This document shows, in pieces, positions 12,079 to 22,480 of a stretch of DNA of 64,000 nt. The DNA lies in contig JACHMT010000001.1 of the NCBI GenBank assembly GCA_014208095.1, positions 744,001-808,000 of the forward strand, given 5' to 3'. The notes beneath the pieces were generated by a model that saw nothing but the letters and a program-made list of their open reading frames with translations, searched no databases and was not told the origin of the DNA. Every line of letters starts with the position of its first letter. The first letter of the stretch is position 1. The position numbers and the translations under genes were made by a program. Source of the stretch: Actinospineispora eucalypti. GTDB lineage: Bacteria > Actinomycetota > Actinomycetes > Mycobacteriales > Pseudonocardiaceae.

Positions 12079-12521
12079 CGATCAAGATTCATCACCTGCG
12101 CCCGGCGCCCGGCGAGAAGACCGCCAAGACGCGGGTCGGCCGTGGTGAAGGTGGCAAGGGCGGCAAGACCGCCGGCCGCGGTACCAAGGGCACCAAGGCG
12201 CGGAAGACCGTGCCGGCCGGCTTCGAGGGTGGGCAGATGCCCATCCACATGCGGCTGCCCAAGTTGAAGGGTTTCCGCAACCGGTTCCGCGTCGAGTACC
12301 AGGTGGTCAACGTCGGCGACCTGGCCCGGCTGTTCCCCAAGGGCGGCCAGGTCGGCCCGGACGAGCTGGTCGAGGCCGGCGCGGTGCGGAAGAACGAACT
12401 GGTCAAGGTCCTCGGAGACGGTGACCTGGGCGGCGTGAAGCTGGAAGTGAGCGCGCACAAGTTCTCCGGCAGCGCTCGGGAGAAGATCGCCGCCGCCGGC
12501 GGCACCGCCAGCGACCTTTAG
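12075..12521 (+). CDS. rplO: 50S ribosomal protein L15
   Basis: 148 residues. Gly/Lys-rich N-terminal extension ([18 protein letters not shown]) and the folded C-terminal domain ([14 protein letters not shown]), standard for this late-assembly protein. Overlaps the rpmD stop by 4 nt. A strong hairpin follows, so the ribosomal-protein operon may end here before secY. Confidence 0.97.
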   Translation: MTIKIHHLRPAPGEKTAKTRVGRGEGGKGGKTAGRGTKGTKARKTVPAGFEGGQMPIHMRLPKLKGFRNRFRVEYQVVNVGDLARLFPKGGQVGPDELVEAGAVRKNELVKVLGDGDLGGVKLEVSAHKFSGSAREKIAAAGGTASDL

Positions 12522-12527
12522 CCGACA

Positions 12528-12564
12528 CCGGCCCAGACGGCCCCTCGGGGCGCGTCTGGGCCGG
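12528..12564 (+). terminator. Terminator after rplO
   Basis: 12-bp inverted repeat CCGGCCCAGACG / CGTCTGGGCCGG with an inner GCCCC-TC-GGGGC stem, beginning 7 nt after the rplO stop. It separates rplO from secY, which are co-transcribed in many bacteria, so secY-adk-map probably has its own promoter in the next ~115 nt. Confidence 0.7.
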
Positions 12565-12679
12565 CTGTTAGCATCGACGGTCGTCGGCGTCCTGGCTGGT
12601 AGCGGCCGGATGTGAGTATTCAGCACGGCGTCGCGTGCACATTCCACGGCGACGCCCCAGCACGGGAGGATCGCACACG

Positions 12680-13990
<1,311 letters not shown>

Positions 13991-14038
13991 TCTGGAGTTT
14001 TTCGAGGCTGCTATCACGAGAAGGAAGGTCGGTGTCGC

Positions 14039-14587
14039 GTGCGACTGGTATTGGTCGGCCCGCCGGGCGCGGGTAAGGGGACGCAGGCCGTTCGGCTCGC
14101 GGAGCGTCTCGACGTCCCGCACATCTCCACCGGGGACCTGTTCCGAGCCAACCTCGGTCAGCGCACCGAACTCGGCCTGGCCGCGCAGCGGTACATGGAC
14201 GCGGGCGAGCTGGTGCCGGACGAGGTGACCGTGGGCATGGTGCGGGACCGGCTGGCCGATGAGGACGCCGCCAAGGGCTTCATCCTGGACGGCTTCCCGC
14301 GCACGCTCACCCAGGCGGACGGGCTGACCTCGCTGCTCACCGAGACCAGCGACGAGCTGGACGCGGTGGTCGCGCTGGACGTGCCGGAGGAGACGCTGAT
14401 CGCCCGGTTGCTGGGGCGCGGCCGCGATGACGACACCGAGGACGTGATCCGCCGCCGCCAGGAGGTCTACCGCGAGGAGACCGCCCCGCTGCTGGAGTAC
14501 TACGCGGACCGGCTGGTCACGGTGGACGCGGTCGGCGAGGTCGCGGAGATCACCGACCGGATCGTGGAAGCTTTGGGGAAGGCCTGA
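14039..14587 (+). CDS. adk: Adenylate kinase
   Basis: 182 residues, GTG start, GAAGGAAGG upstream. Converts ATP + AMP to 2 ADP. P-loop GPPGAGKGT at residues 7-15, AMP-binding ISTGDLFR and DGFPRT. The LID segment is short (LLGRGRDDDTEDVIRRR) and lacks the four-Cys zinc LID, so this is the short actinobacterial form. Six bases separate it from map. Confidence 0.97.
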   Translation: MRLVLVGPPGAGKGTQAVRLAERLDVPHISTGDLFRANLGQRTELGLAAQRYMDAGELVPDEVTVGMVRDRLADEDAAKGFILDGFPRTLTQADGLTSLLTETSDELDAVVALDVPEETLIARLLGRGRDDDTEDVIRRRQEVYREETAPLLEYYADRLVTVDAVGEVAEITDRIVEALGKA

Positions 14588-14593
14588 CAACGG

Positions 14594-15415
14594 ATGTGCG
14601 GGCGGTTGGCCGGCCTCCGGGACCGGTTCGGGCCGGGGGGACGGCCCCTGGAGCGCAAGACACGTGACGAGCTGGACGCCATGCGCGAGGCCGGGCTGCT
14701 GGTGGCCCGGGCGCTGGCCTCGGTGATGGAACACGCCAAGGCCGGGGTCAGCACCCTGGAGCTGGACGCCGTGGCCGAGCAGACCATCCGGGACGGCGGC
14801 GGAGTGCCCTCGTTCCTCGGCTACCACGGCTTCCCGGGCAGCATCTGCGCCTCGGCGAACGACCAGATCGTGCACGGAATCCCCTCCGCCGAGCAGGTGT
14901 TGGCGGACGGTGACCTGCTGTCGGTGGACTGCGGGGCGATCGTGGCCGGGTGGCACGGCGACTCGGCGGTGACCTTCGGCGTCGGCGAGGTGTCGGCGGC
15001 CGACCTGGCGCTGTCCGCCGCCTGCCGGGAGGCGCTGGAGGCCGGCATCGCGGCCGCGCTGCCCGGTGGCCGGCTCACCGACATCTCGCACGCGGTGGAG
15101 ACCGCTTCGCTGGCGGCGGCCAGCCGGGACGGCGTGGACTACGGCATCATCGCCGAGTACGGCGGGCACGGCATCGGCACCAGCATGCACATGGACCCGT
15201 TCCTGCCCAACCTGGGTGCGCCCGGTCAGGGCCGCCGGCTGGTGGCGGGCGGGGTGCTGGCCATCGAGCCGATGCTCACCGCCGGCACCGCCGAGACCCG
15301 CACGCTGGAAGACGAGTGGACCGTGGTCACCGTGGACGGCTCCCGGGCCGCTCACTGGGAGCACACCGTGGCGATCACCGACGACGGCCCCTGGGTGCTC
15401 ACCGCCCCCGCCTGA
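14594..15415 (+). CDS. map: Methionine aminopeptidase, type I
   Basis: 273 residues. Removes N-terminal Met from nascent proteins using two metal ions. Ligands visible: Asp in [14 protein letters not shown] (both Asp), His in [10 protein letters not shown], Glu in AIEPMLT and Glu in HWEHTVAI. The downstream 22-bp repeat array begins on the base right after the TGA stop, and the stop plus following bases (TGATCCAG) resemble a repeat junction. Confidence 0.97.
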   Translation: MCGRLAGLRDRFGPGGRPLERKTRDELDAMREAGLLVARALASVMEHAKAGVSTLELDAVAEQTIRDGGGVPSFLGYHGFPGSICASANDQIVHGIPSAEQVLADGDLLSVDCGAIVAGWHGDSAVTFGVGEVSAADLALSAACREALEAGIAAALPGGRLTDISHAVETASLAAASRDGVDYGIIAEYGGHGIGTSMHMDPFLPNLGAPGQGRRLVAGGVLAIEPMLTAGTAETRTLEDEWTVVTVDGSRAAHWEHTVAITDDGPWVLTAPA

Positions 15416-15503
15416 TCCAGTCACTTCAGCACGCTGATTCAGTGAGTTCAGCACGCTGGTTCAGTGGGTCCAGCACGCTGGTTCAGTGGGTTCAGCACGC
15501 TGG
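15416..15503. repeat. Four tandem 22-bp repeats directly after map
   Basis: Four head-to-tail units of exactly 22 bp, each beginning T(T/C)CAGT and ending CAGCACGCTGR. The first starts on the base after the map stop. Each unit contains two short dyads, AGTSACT (partly degenerate here) and CAGCACGCTG. Same family as arrays at 15583, 18564, 38765, 43618 and 61529. Confidence 0.9.
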
Positions 15504-15715
15504 TGGCGGATGTGACCGGCGAGCTCAGCCGCTCGCATCCCCAGCCGTCCGGCGCATGTGTACCACCTCTTCCTGCTCGAACGACTGAATCACCGTGCTC
15601 AGGTGACTGAATCAGGAGTTGCGTATACTGTCTACAGAATGCTTACCAAGTCTTTAGCTGTTAGCCTCGCCACGCCGAAACGCGCTTGCACTGGACGCAT
15701 GCCGGGGCATGGTCA
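15504..15715. other. Gap between map and pntA with inverted repeat copies
   Basis: Holds two degenerate copies of the 22-bp family in the opposite orientation (GACTGAATCA at 15583-15592 and TGACTGAATCAG at 15604-15615), which can pair with the forward array at 15416-15503. A TATACT hexamer at 15624-15629, about 90 nt before pntA, is a possible -10. No gene is evident. Confidence 0.5.
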
Positions 15716-16843
15716 ATGCTTCGCGCTGTGACTGCTACAGGTGAAGCGGCGGCCGCGCGCCGCACGCGGATAGGTGTGCCCCGCGAGTCGGGTGCGGGCG
15801 AGCGACGGGTGGCTCTGGTGCCCAAGGTCGTCGAGCGCCTGACCGGCAAGGGCCTGGAAGTCGTCGTCGAGACCGAGGCCGGGCTGGCCGCGCTGCTCCC
15901 GGATCAGCAGTACACCGACGCCGGCGCCACCATCGGCGACCCGTGGGCCGCCGACGTGGTGGTGAAGGTCGCGCCGCCCAGTGACGAGGAGATCGCCAGG
16001 CTGGGCCGGGGCACCACGCTGGTCGGCTTCCTGGCCCCGTTGGCCCACCCCGAGGTGATCCAGAAGCTGGACGAGGCCGGCGTGCGGGCGTTCGCCATGG
16101 AGTCGATCCCCCGGATCTCCCGGGCGCAGTCGATGGACGCGCTGTCCTCCCAGGCCAACGTGTCCGGTTACAAGGCGGTGCTGGTGGCGGCCACCGAGTC
16201 GACCCGGTTCTTCCCCATGCTGACCACCGCCGCCGGCACGGTGAAGCCGGCCACCGCGCTGGTGCTGGGCGTGGGCGTCGCCGGCCTGCAGGCGCTGGCC
16301 ACGGCGAAGCGGCTGGGCGCGCGGACCACCGGTTACGACGTGCGGCCCGACGTGGCCGACCAGGTGCGTTCACTGGGAGCGCAGTGGCTGGAGCTGGGTA
16401 TCGAGGCCGCCGGCGAGGGTGGCTACGCCCGCGAGCTGACCGAGGACGAGCGGGCCGAGCAGCAGAAGCGGCTGACCGACGCGATCACCGGGTTCGACGT
16501 GGTGATCACCACCGCGCTGGTGCCCGGGCGCCCGGCGCCGAAGCTGGTGACCGCCGAGGCGGTGCGCGGCATGAAGCCGGGCAGCGTGGTGGTGGACCTG
16601 GCCGGCGAGACCGGCGGCAACTGCGAGCTGACCGAGCCGGGCCAGACCGTGGTCCGCCACGACGTCACCATCGCCTCCCCGCTGAACCTGCCGGCCGGCA
16701 TGCCGGAGCACGCCAGCGAGCTCTACTCGCGCAACGTGTCGGCGCTGCTGGAACTGATGATCGACGACGAGGGTCGCCTGGCGCCGGACTTCTCCGACGA
16801 GGTGCTCGACAAGTCGTGCGTCGCGGGCAAGGAGGCGAAGTAA
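15716..16843 (+). CDS. pntA: NAD(P) transhydrogenase, alpha subunit part 1
   Basis: 375 residues from ATG; GTG at 15728 is an alternative, and neither has a good Shine-Dalgarno. This is the NAD(H)-binding domain I of proton-translocating transhydrogenase, which couples hydride transfer between NADH and NADP+ to the proton gradient. It opens IGVPRESGAGERRVAL (alanine dehydrogenase/PNT family) and carries the Rossmann loop GVGVAGLQALATAKRLGA, then NCELTEPG and SPLNLPAGMPEHASELYSRN. The membrane part is a separate gene next door, the split arrangement also found in mycobacteria. Confidence 0.95.
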   Translation: MLRAVTATGEAAAARRTRIGVPRESGAGERRVALVPKVVERLTGKGLEVVVETEAGLAALLPDQQYTDAGATIGDPWAADVVVKVAPPSDEEIARLGRGTTLVGFLAPLAHPEVIQKLDEAGVRAFAMESIPRISRAQSMDALSSQANVSGYKAVLVAATESTRFFPMLTTAAGTVKPATALVLGVGVAGLQALATAKRLGARTTGYDVRPDVADQVRSLGAQWLELGIEAAGEGGYARELTEDERAEQQKRLTDAITGFDVVITTALVPGRPAPKLVTAEAVRGMKPGSVVVDLAGETGGNCELTEPGQTVVRHDVTIASPLNLPAGMPEHASELYSRNVSALLELMIDDEGRLAPDFSDEVLDKSCVAGKEAK

Positions 16844-17169
16844 TGGAATCGACCCTGTTGGCGAACCTGGCGATCCTGGTGCTGGCCGGCTTCGTCGGCT
16901 TCGCGGTGATCTCCAAGGTGCCGAACACGCTGCACACCCCGCTGATGTCGGGCACCAACGCCATCCACGGCATCGTGCTGCTCGGCGGCATCGTGGTGCT
17001 CGGCCTGGACGGTGCGCACCTGGACGTGTTCAGCAAGGTCCTGCTGGTCATCGCCATCGCCTTCGGCACGATCAACGTGGTCGGCGGCTTCCTGGTGACC
17101 GACCGGATGCTGGGCATGTTCAAGGGCGGCCCGAAGCGCGGCGAGGCGAAGGTTGAGGAGAAGGCGTGA
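16843..17169 (+). CDS. pntAB: NAD(P) transhydrogenase, alpha subunit part 2
   Basis: 108 residues, almost entirely three hydrophobic helices (start MESTLLANLAILVLAGF). It supplies the membrane helices that in E. coli are the C-terminal part of PntA. Conserved NTLHTPLMSGTNAIHGI and the VGGFLVTDRMLGMFK end. TAATG junction with pntA and a 4-nt GTGA overlap with pntB indicate one operon. Confidence 0.94.
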   Translation: MESTLLANLAILVLAGFVGFAVISKVPNTLHTPLMSGTNAIHGIVLLGGIVVLGLDGAHLDVFSKVLLVIAIAFGTINVVGGFLVTDRMLGMFKGGPKRGEAKVEEKA

Positions 17170-18551
17170 ACACCCTGGTCACCTCGCTGTACATCGTGGC
17201 GTTCGCGCTGTTCATCTACGGCCTGATGGGCCTGACCGGCCCGAAGACCGCGGTGCGCGGCAACTGGATCGCCGCCGTCGGCATGGGCATCGCGCTCATC
17301 GCCACGCTGCTCCTGCCCGGGATGTCCACCTGGGTGCTGATCCTCATCGGGATCGTGATCGGCACGCTGCTCGGCGTGCCGTCGGCGCGCCAGGTGAAGA
17401 TGACCGCGATGCCGCAGATGGTGGCGTTGTTCAACGGTGTGGGCGGCGGTGCGGTGGCGCTGATCGCCTGGGTGGAGTTCCGGGACGCGCCCGGCTACGT
17501 CGGGCACCCGACCTACTTCGTGGTCGCCTCCCTGTTCTCCGCGGTCGTCGGGTCGATCTCCTTCTGGGGCTCGCTGATCGCCTACGGCAAGCTGCAGGAG
17601 ATCCTGCCCGGCCGGCCGATCGGGCTCGGCAGGGCGCAGATCGGGCTGAACGCGCTGTTGCTGGTCGCCGCGATCGTGCTGGCCGTGGTGATCGGCACCG
17701 GCGGCACCTCCGAGCTGCTCATCGTCGGTGTGCTGCTGATCGCGGCGGTGCTCGGCGTGATGGTGGTGCTGCCCATCGGCGGCGCGGACATGCCGGTGGT
17801 GATCTCGCTGCTGAACGCGTTCACCGGCCTGGCGGCGGCGGCCACCGGTCTGGCGCTGTCCAACACCGCGATGATCGTCGCGGGCATGATCGTGGGCGCG
17901 TCCGGTTCCATCCTGACCGACCAGATGGCCAAGGCGATGAACCGGTCCATCCCGTCGATCGTGGCCGGTGGCTTCGGCGGCAGCGGAACGGCGGTGGGCG
18001 GCGCGGACGGCGTGGACCGCACGGTCAAGTCCACCAGCGCCGCCGACGCGGCGATCCAGATGGCCTACGCCGAGCAGGTCGTCGTGGTGCCCGGCTACGG
18101 CATGGCGGTGGCGCAGGCGCAACACGCGGTGAAGGACATGGCCAAGCTGCTCGAGGCCAAGGGCGTCACCGTCAAGTACGCCATCCACCCGGTGGCCGGC
18201 CGGATGCCCGGGCACATGAACGTGCTGCTGGCCGAGGCGGACGTGCCGTACGAGTCGCTCAAGGAGATGGACGACATCAACGGCGAGTTCGCCCGCACGG
18301 ACGTCGCCCTGGTGATCGGCGCGAACGACGTGACCAACCCGGCCGCGCGCAACGACTCGTCGAGCCCGATCTATGGCATGCCAATCTTGAATGTGGACGA
18401 GGCGCACAACGTGATCGTGCTGAAGCGCTCGATGAACTCCGGGTTCGCCGGCATCGACAACCCGCTGTTCTACTCCGACCGCACGTCCATGCTCTTCGGC
18501 GACGCGAAGAAGTCCGTCAGCGAGGTCACCGAGGAGCTAAAGGCCCTCTAA
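17166..18551 (+). CDS. pntB: NAD(P) transhydrogenase, beta subunit
   Basis: 461 residues, GTG start. The N-terminal ~280 residues are membrane helices of the proton channel; the C-terminal ~180 are the NADP(H)-binding domain III, with VVVPGYGMAVAQAQHAV, HPVAGRMPGHMNVLLAEA and GANDVTNPAA all intact. Together with the two preceding genes it makes a complete enzyme, probably an NADPH source. A large palindrome 30 nt after the stop may end the transcript. Confidence 0.96.
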   Translation: MNTLVTSLYIVAFALFIYGLMGLTGPKTAVRGNWIAAVGMGIALIATLLLPGMSTWVLILIGIVIGTLLGVPSARQVKMTAMPQMVALFNGVGGGAVALIAWVEFRDAPGYVGHPTYFVVASLFSAVVGSISFWGSLIAYGKLQEILPGRPIGLGRAQIGLNALLLVAAIVLAVVIGTGGTSELLIVGVLLIAAVLGVMVVLPIGGADMPVVISLLNAFTGLAAAATGLALSNTAMIVAGMIVGASGSILTDQMAKAMNRSIPSIVAGGFGGSGTAVGGADGVDRTVKSTSAADAAIQMAYAEQVVVVPGYGMAVAQAQHAVKDMAKLLEAKGVTVKYAIHPVAGRMPGHMNVLLAEADVPYESLKEMDDINGEFARTDVALVIGANDVTNPAARNDSSSPIYGMPILNVDEAHNVIVLKRSMNSGFAGIDNPLFYSDRTSMLFGDAKKSVSEVTEELKAL

Positions 18552-18563
18552 CCCCCTCGACCT

Positions 18564-18644
18564 GATTCAGTCACTTCAGCAGGGTGGTTCAGTCACTTCT
18601 GGCGCCAGAAGTCACTGAACCACCCGCCAGAAGTCACTGAATCG
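18564..18644. repeat. 22-bp repeats forming a 44-nt perfect palindrome after pntB
   Basis: One forward unit of the 22-bp family starts at 18566, 15 nt after the pntB stop. It runs into a perfect 44-nt palindrome (18582-18625; arms begin GGGTGGTTCAGTCAC, centre TGGCGCCA), then a further inverted partial copy. The palindrome could act as terminator for pntB. Confidence 0.85.
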
Positions 18645-18664
18645 CGATTTTGGGTGGTGGCGGG

Positions 18665-18703
18665 GCATTGGAAACGGTGTTATGGTAACGGTGTTTCCAA
18701 TGC
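18665..18703. promoter_or_regulatory. Operator-like inverted repeat upstream of the DUF1707 gene
   Basis: GCATTGGAAAC and GTTTCCAATGC are perfect 11-bp inverted arms separated by 17 nt that hold a smaller dyad GTTA-TGG-TAAC and two direct copies of AACGGTGTT. The site ends 13 nt before the ATG, so it may overlap the promoter. Function as repressor site is inference. Confidence 0.5.
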
Positions 18704-18716
18704 GGAGGTGGGAGTC

Positions 18717-19127
18717 ATGAGCGCTCAGGCGTTGCGGGCGGCTGACGTGGACCGGGCGCGGGTGGCGGACCGGCTGCGGCAGGCGCACGACGAGGGGCGG
18801 ATCAGCCTGGCCGAGTTCGACGAGCGGGTGGCGGCGGCCTATGCGGCCGTCACCTACGACGAGCTCGGGCCGCTGACCGCCGACCTGCCGGCCAGGGAGG
18901 TCGGCGTGCGGCGGTCCGGGTGCGGGTCGTCGCGCGGGCGGGCGGTGGCGTTCCGGATCGAGTCGGCGGCCTGGCTGTTCGCCAGCCTGGTGAACCTGAT
19001 GATCTGGGCGCTGGTGTCGGTCGGCGCCGGTGCGGCGGTGTATCCGTGGTGGATCTGGGTGGCCGGGCCGTGGGGTATGGTCCTGCTGTTGCGCCGGATC
19101 GCGCCGCGCCGCTACGCAGGTCGCTGA
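18717..19127 (+). CDS. DUF1707 membrane protein
   Basis: 136 residues from ATG with GGAGGTGGGAG upstream; an upstream in-frame start would run through the operator-like repeat. Residues about 4-55 form the DUF1707 (SHOCT-like) domain: LRAADVDRARVADRLRQAHDEGRISLAEFDERVAAAYAA. After a short basic linker there are two predicted membrane helices (WLFASLVNLMIWALVSVGA and the WWIWVAGPWGMVLLL stretch) and a basic C-terminus. Such proteins are common in actinobacteria and their function is not established. Stands alone between pntB and infA. Confidence 0.8.
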   Translation: MSAQALRAADVDRARVADRLRQAHDEGRISLAEFDERVAAAYAAVTYDELGPLTADLPAREVGVRRSGCGSSRGRAVAFRIESAAWLFASLVNLMIWALVSVGAGAAVYPWWIWVAGPWGMVLLLRRIAPRRYAGR

Positions 19128-19286
19128 ACTCGCGCACTACCCGGTTTGGGATGGGTGCGCAAGGGCACGTACACTGTTGGTACGGCGCGTTCTTGTGCGC
19201 TGGTTCCGTCGTGCCTCCCCGCACTCTCGGTCCCGGTGTAGGCGCGTGCCCACCATAAGACGAGTTCGTTACGAAACGCGGAGGAC

Positions 19287-19508
19287 ATGGCCAAGAAGGA
19301 CGGGGCACTCGAGGTCGAGGGCCGCGTGGTCGAACCACTGCCGAACGCGATGTTTCGCGTGGAGCTGGAGAACGGTCACCGGGTGCTCGCGCACATCAGC
19401 GGCAAGATGCGGCAGCACTACATCCGCATCCTGCCGGAGGACCGAGTCGTGGTCGAGCTGTCCCCGTACGACCTGAGCCGCGGCCGTATCGTCTACCGCT
19501 ACAAGTGA
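19287..19508 (+). CDS. infA: Translation initiation factor IF-1
   Basis: 73 residues ([20 protein letters not shown]), an S1/OB-fold protein that binds the 30S A site with IF2 and IF3. Length and sequence are standard. It heads the infA-rpmJ-rpsM-rpsK-rpsD-rpoA-rplQ cluster; the 159-nt gap upstream should contain the promoter (TACACT at about 19169 is a candidate -10). Confidence 0.98.
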   Translation: MAKKDGALEVEGRVVEPLPNAMFRVELENGHRVLAHISGKMRQHYIRILPEDRVVVELSPYDLSRGRIVYRYK

Positions 19509-19533
19509 CGACGAGTACAAGAAAGCGACGGAC

Positions 19534-19647
19534 GTGAAGGTCCAGCCGAGCGTCAAGAAGATCTGCGACAAGTGCAAGGTGATCCGCCGTCACGGGCGGG
19601 TCATGGTGATCTGCGAGAACCTGCGCCACAAGCAGCGCCAGGGCTGA
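19534..19647 (+). CDS. rpmJ: 50S ribosomal protein L36
   Basis: 37 residues from GTG at 19534 ([20 protein letters not shown]), too short for most ORF callers. The C-x2-C pair CDKC with the later Cys and His ([14 protein letters not shown]) makes the zinc-binding form of L36. Usual position between infA and rpsM. Confidence 0.96.
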   Translation: MKVQPSVKKICDKCKVIRRHGRVMVICENLRHKQRQG

Positions 19648-19807
19648 TCACCCGCACCCAGCAGTCGACATAGAGGTCCTTCCCGCACCTGCCCGCTCAT
19701 GAGGAGCGGGTTCGCCCCCGGAATCCAGGCCGGGGCCCGGTCACCGAGGTGAACCGGGGCGGTCGGGAAGCACACCTGGACGAAACAGACGAGGAGAACA
19801 CCGCCGC

Positions 19808-20188
19808 ATGGCACGGCTATCCGGCGTCGACCTCCCCCGCGAGAAGCGGTTGGAGATCGCGCTGACCTACATCTACGGCATCGGCCGTAGCCGCTCCAAG
19901 GACATTCTCACGTCGACCGGCGTGAACGGCGACCAGCGCGCCCGCGACCTTTCCGACGAGGACCTGGCCAAGCTCCGGGACTTCATCGAGAACAGCTACC
20001 AGGTCGAGGGTGACCTTCGCCGGGAGGTCCAGGCGGACATCCGCCGGAAGATCGAGATCGGCTGCTACCAGGGCATCCGGCACCGTCGTGGCCTGCCCGT
20101 GCACGGCCAGCGGACCAAGACCAACGCCCGTAGCCGCAAGGGTCCGAAGAAGACCGTGGCCGGCAAGAAGAAGGCAGGTAAGAAGTAA
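19808..20188 (+). CDS. rpsM: 30S ribosomal protein S13
   Basis: 126 residues ([20 protein letters not shown]). S13 contacts tRNA and forms intersubunit bridges B1a/b. Helix-two-turn-helix region [14 protein letters not shown] and the basic C-terminal tail [20 protein letters not shown] are conserved. 160 nt separate it from rpmJ. TAATG junction with rpsK. Confidence 0.97.
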   Translation: MARLSGVDLPREKRLEIALTYIYGIGRSRSKDILTSTGVNGDQRARDLSDEDLAKLRDFIENSYQVEGDLRREVQADIRRKIEIGCYQGIRHRRGLPVHGQRTKTNARSRKGPKKTVAGKKKAGKK

Positions 20189-20595
20189 TGCCGCCGAAGG
20201 GTAGGGCCGGTGCCGGGCCGAAGAAGGTCCGCCGCAAGGAGAAGAAGAACGTTGCGCACGGCCACGCGCACATCAAGAGCACCTTCAACAACACCATCGT
20301 GTCCATCACCGACCCGCAGGGCGCGGTGATCGCCTGGGCCTCGGCCGGGCACGTGGGGTTCAAGGGCTCCCGCAAGTCGACCCCCTTCGCCGCGCAGATG
20401 GCCGCCGAGAACGCGGCCCGCAAGGCGCAGGAGCACGGCATGCGCAAGGTGGACGTGTTCGTCAAGGGTCCCGGTTCCGGCCGGGAGACCGCGATCCGTT
20501 CGCTGCAGGCCGCCGGCCTCGAGGTCGGCACGATTTCCGACGTCACCCCGCAGCCGCACAACGGCTGCCGTCCGCCCAAGCGGCGCCGGGTCTAG
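20188..20595 (+). CDS. rpsK: 30S ribosomal protein S11
   Basis: 135 residues. S11 lies on the 30S platform at the exit channel. Conserved [30 protein letters not shown] and the C-terminal [19 protein letters not shown]-terminal ~20 residues are basic and variable. Confidence 0.97.
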   Translation: MPPKGRAGAGPKKVRRKEKKNVAHGHAHIKSTFNNTIVSITDPQGAVIAWASAGHVGFKGSRKSTPFAAQMAAENAARKAQEHGMRKVDVFVKGPGSGRETAIRSLQAAGLEVGTISDVTPQPHNGCRPPKRRRV

Positions 20596-20611
20596 GGGAG
20601 GAGAAGCAGAG

Positions 20612-21217
20612 ATGGCTCGCTACACCGGCCCCATGACCCGCAAGTCCCGCCGGCTGAAGGTCGACCTCGTCGGCGGTGACCAGGCGTTCGAGCGTCGCCC
20701 CTACCCGCCCGGCCAGCACGGCCGGATCCGGGTGAAGGAGACCGAGTACCTGCTGCAGTCGCAGGAGAAGCAGAAGGCCCGCTTCGCGTACGGCGTGCTG
20801 GAGAAGCAGTTCCGCCGCTACTACGAGGAGGCCAGCCGCCGGGAGGGCAAGACCGGCGACAACCTGCTGCAGATCCTGGAGTCCCGGCTGGACAACGTGG
20901 TGTACCGCGCCGGCCTGGCGCGCACCCGCCGGATGGCCCGCCAGCTGGTCAACCACGGGCACTTCGTGGTCAACGGCCACGCGGTGGACATTCCCAGCTT
21001 CCGGGTGTCCCAGTACGACATCATCGACGTGCGGCCGAAGTCGCTGAAGATGGACCCGTTCATCATCGCCAAGGAGACCCAAGGCGACCGCCCGGTCCCG
21101 GCGTGGATGCAGGTCGTGCCCGAGAAGCTGCGGATCCTGATCCACCAGCTGCCCGAGCGCGCGCAGATCGACACGCAGGTCACCGAACAACTAATCGTCG
21201 AGCTTTACTCCAAGTGA
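20612..21217 (+). CDS. rpsD: 30S ribosomal protein S4
   Basis: 201 residues (MARYTGPMTRKSRRLKVDL). S4 nucleates 30S assembly and affects decoding fidelity. The S4 RNA-binding domain shows ESRLDNVVYRAGLARTRRMA and LVNHGHFVVNGHAVDIPS. It has no N-terminal zinc Cys cluster (C- form), as usual in actinobacteria. Confidence 0.97.
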   Translation: MARYTGPMTRKSRRLKVDLVGGDQAFERRPYPPGQHGRIRVKETEYLLQSQEKQKARFAYGVLEKQFRRYYEEASRREGKTGDNLLQILESRLDNVVYRAGLARTRRMARQLVNHGHFVVNGHAVDIPSFRVSQYDIIDVRPKSLKMDPFIIAKETQGDRPVPAWMQVVPEKLRILIHQLPERAQIDTQVTEQLIVELYSK

Positions 21218-21422
21218 TCGAAGCCAGGAGGCGCGCTGGCGGCGTTCTCCCTCGCTTGCGTGCTCCAGCACGCGGCGCTCGGTGCGGCCTTGCCAGCCCG
21301 CCACCTGGCTCCGATCAGAGCAATACCCCTGAGGGGCGGTAGGGAGCCTCGCAGGTCGCCGGCCCTGGGCCGGCACTCGCGGCGTCAAATAGCGGTCGCC
21401 GTGGAACGAAGGAGAAAACGAA
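21218..21422 (+). other. Gap before rpoA with GC hairpin
   Basis: 205 nt without a credible gene. Contains the hairpin GCCGGCCC-TG-GGCCGGC at about 21358-21375 and ends with GAAGGAG as ribosome-binding site for rpoA. Length and structure suggest separate control of rpoA within the cluster; no promoter could be assigned by eye. Confidence 0.4.
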
Positions 21423-22469
21423 GTGCTGATCTCTCAGCGTCCCAGTTTGACTGAGGACACGGTTGGCGAGACCCGGTCACGGTTCGTGATCGAGCCGCTG
21501 GAGCCGGGTTTCGGTTACACGCTCGGCAACTCGCTGCGCCGGACCCTGCTGTCCTCCATCCCGGGGGCGGCGGTCACCAGCATCCGCATCGACGGCGTGC
21601 TGCACGAGTTCACCACGGTCCCCGGGGTGAAGGAAGACGTCACCGACATCATCCTGAACCTGAAGGAGCTGGTGATCAGCTCCGAGGAGGACGAGCCGGT
21701 CACCATGTACCTGCGCAAGCAGGGGCCGGGCACGGTCACCGCCGGTGACATCGTGCCGCCGGCCGGGGTCACCGTGCACAACCCGGACCTGCACATCGCC
21801 ACCCTGAACGACAAGGGCAAGCTCGAGGTCGAGCTGGTCGTCGAGCGGGGCCGTGGCTACGTGCCGGCGGTGCAGAACAAGGTCTCCGGCGCGGAGATCG
21901 GCCGGATCCCGGTCGACTCGATCTACTCGCCGGTCCTCAAGGTGACCTACAAGGTCGAGGCGACCCGCGTCGAGCAGCGCACCGACTTCGACAAGCTGGT
22001 GCTGGACGTCGAGACCAAGCCGTCCATGACCCCGCGCGACGCGCTGGCCTCGGCCGGCAAGACGCTGGTCGAGCTGTTCGGCCTGGCCCGCGAGCTGAAC
22101 GTGGACGCCGAGGGCATCGAGATCGGCCCGTCCCCGCAGGAGGCGGACACCATCGCGGCCTTCGCGATGCCGATCGAGGAGCTGGACCTGACCGTCCGGT
22201 CCTACAACTGCCTCAAGCGCGAGGGCATCCACACCGTGGGCGAGCTGGTCGGGCGCAGCGAGGCCGACCTGCTGGATATAAGGAATTTCGGGGCCAAGTC
22301 GATCGACGAGGTCAAGATGAAGCTGGTCGGACTGGGCCTCGCGCTGAAGGACAGCCCCCCTGGGTTCGACGCCTCCCTGGCCGGTGGCGGCGACTACGAC
22401 GGTGTGAGCTTCGACCCGGACCAGCTCGGCGACGACGGCCAGGACTACGCCGAAACCGAACAACTGTAG
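21423..22469 (+). CDS. rpoA: RNA polymerase alpha subunit
   Basis: 348 residues, GTG start. The alpha-NTD, for dimerisation and beta/beta' assembly, carries [20 protein letters not shown]. The alpha-CTD, which binds UP elements and activators, has [16 protein letters not shown] and [15 protein letters not shown]. The acidic tail after the CTD is typical of actinobacteria. The stop is followed after 11 nt by a palindromic repeat element. Confidence 0.98.
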   Translation: MLISQRPSLTEDTVGETRSRFVIEPLEPGFGYTLGNSLRRTLLSSIPGAAVTSIRIDGVLHEFTTVPGVKEDVTDIILNLKELVISSEEDEPVTMYLRKQGPGTVTAGDIVPPAGVTVHNPDLHIATLNDKGKLEVELVVERGRGYVPAVQNKVSGAEIGRIPVDSIYSPVLKVTYKVEATRVEQRTDFDKLVLDVETKPSMTPRDALASAGKTLVELFGLARELNVDAEGIEIGPSPQEADTIAAFAMPIEELDLTVRSYNCLKREGIHTVGELVGRSEADLLDIRNFGAKSIDEVKMKLVGLGLALKDSPPGFDASLAGGGDYDGVSFDPDQLGDDGQDYAETEQL

Positions 22470-22480
22470 CCTCCGGCTAC

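Noticed and set aside
12635..12679. Upstream ATG for secY
   Set aside because: Adds 15 residues with no family counterpart; GTG at 12680 has the Shine-Dalgarno.
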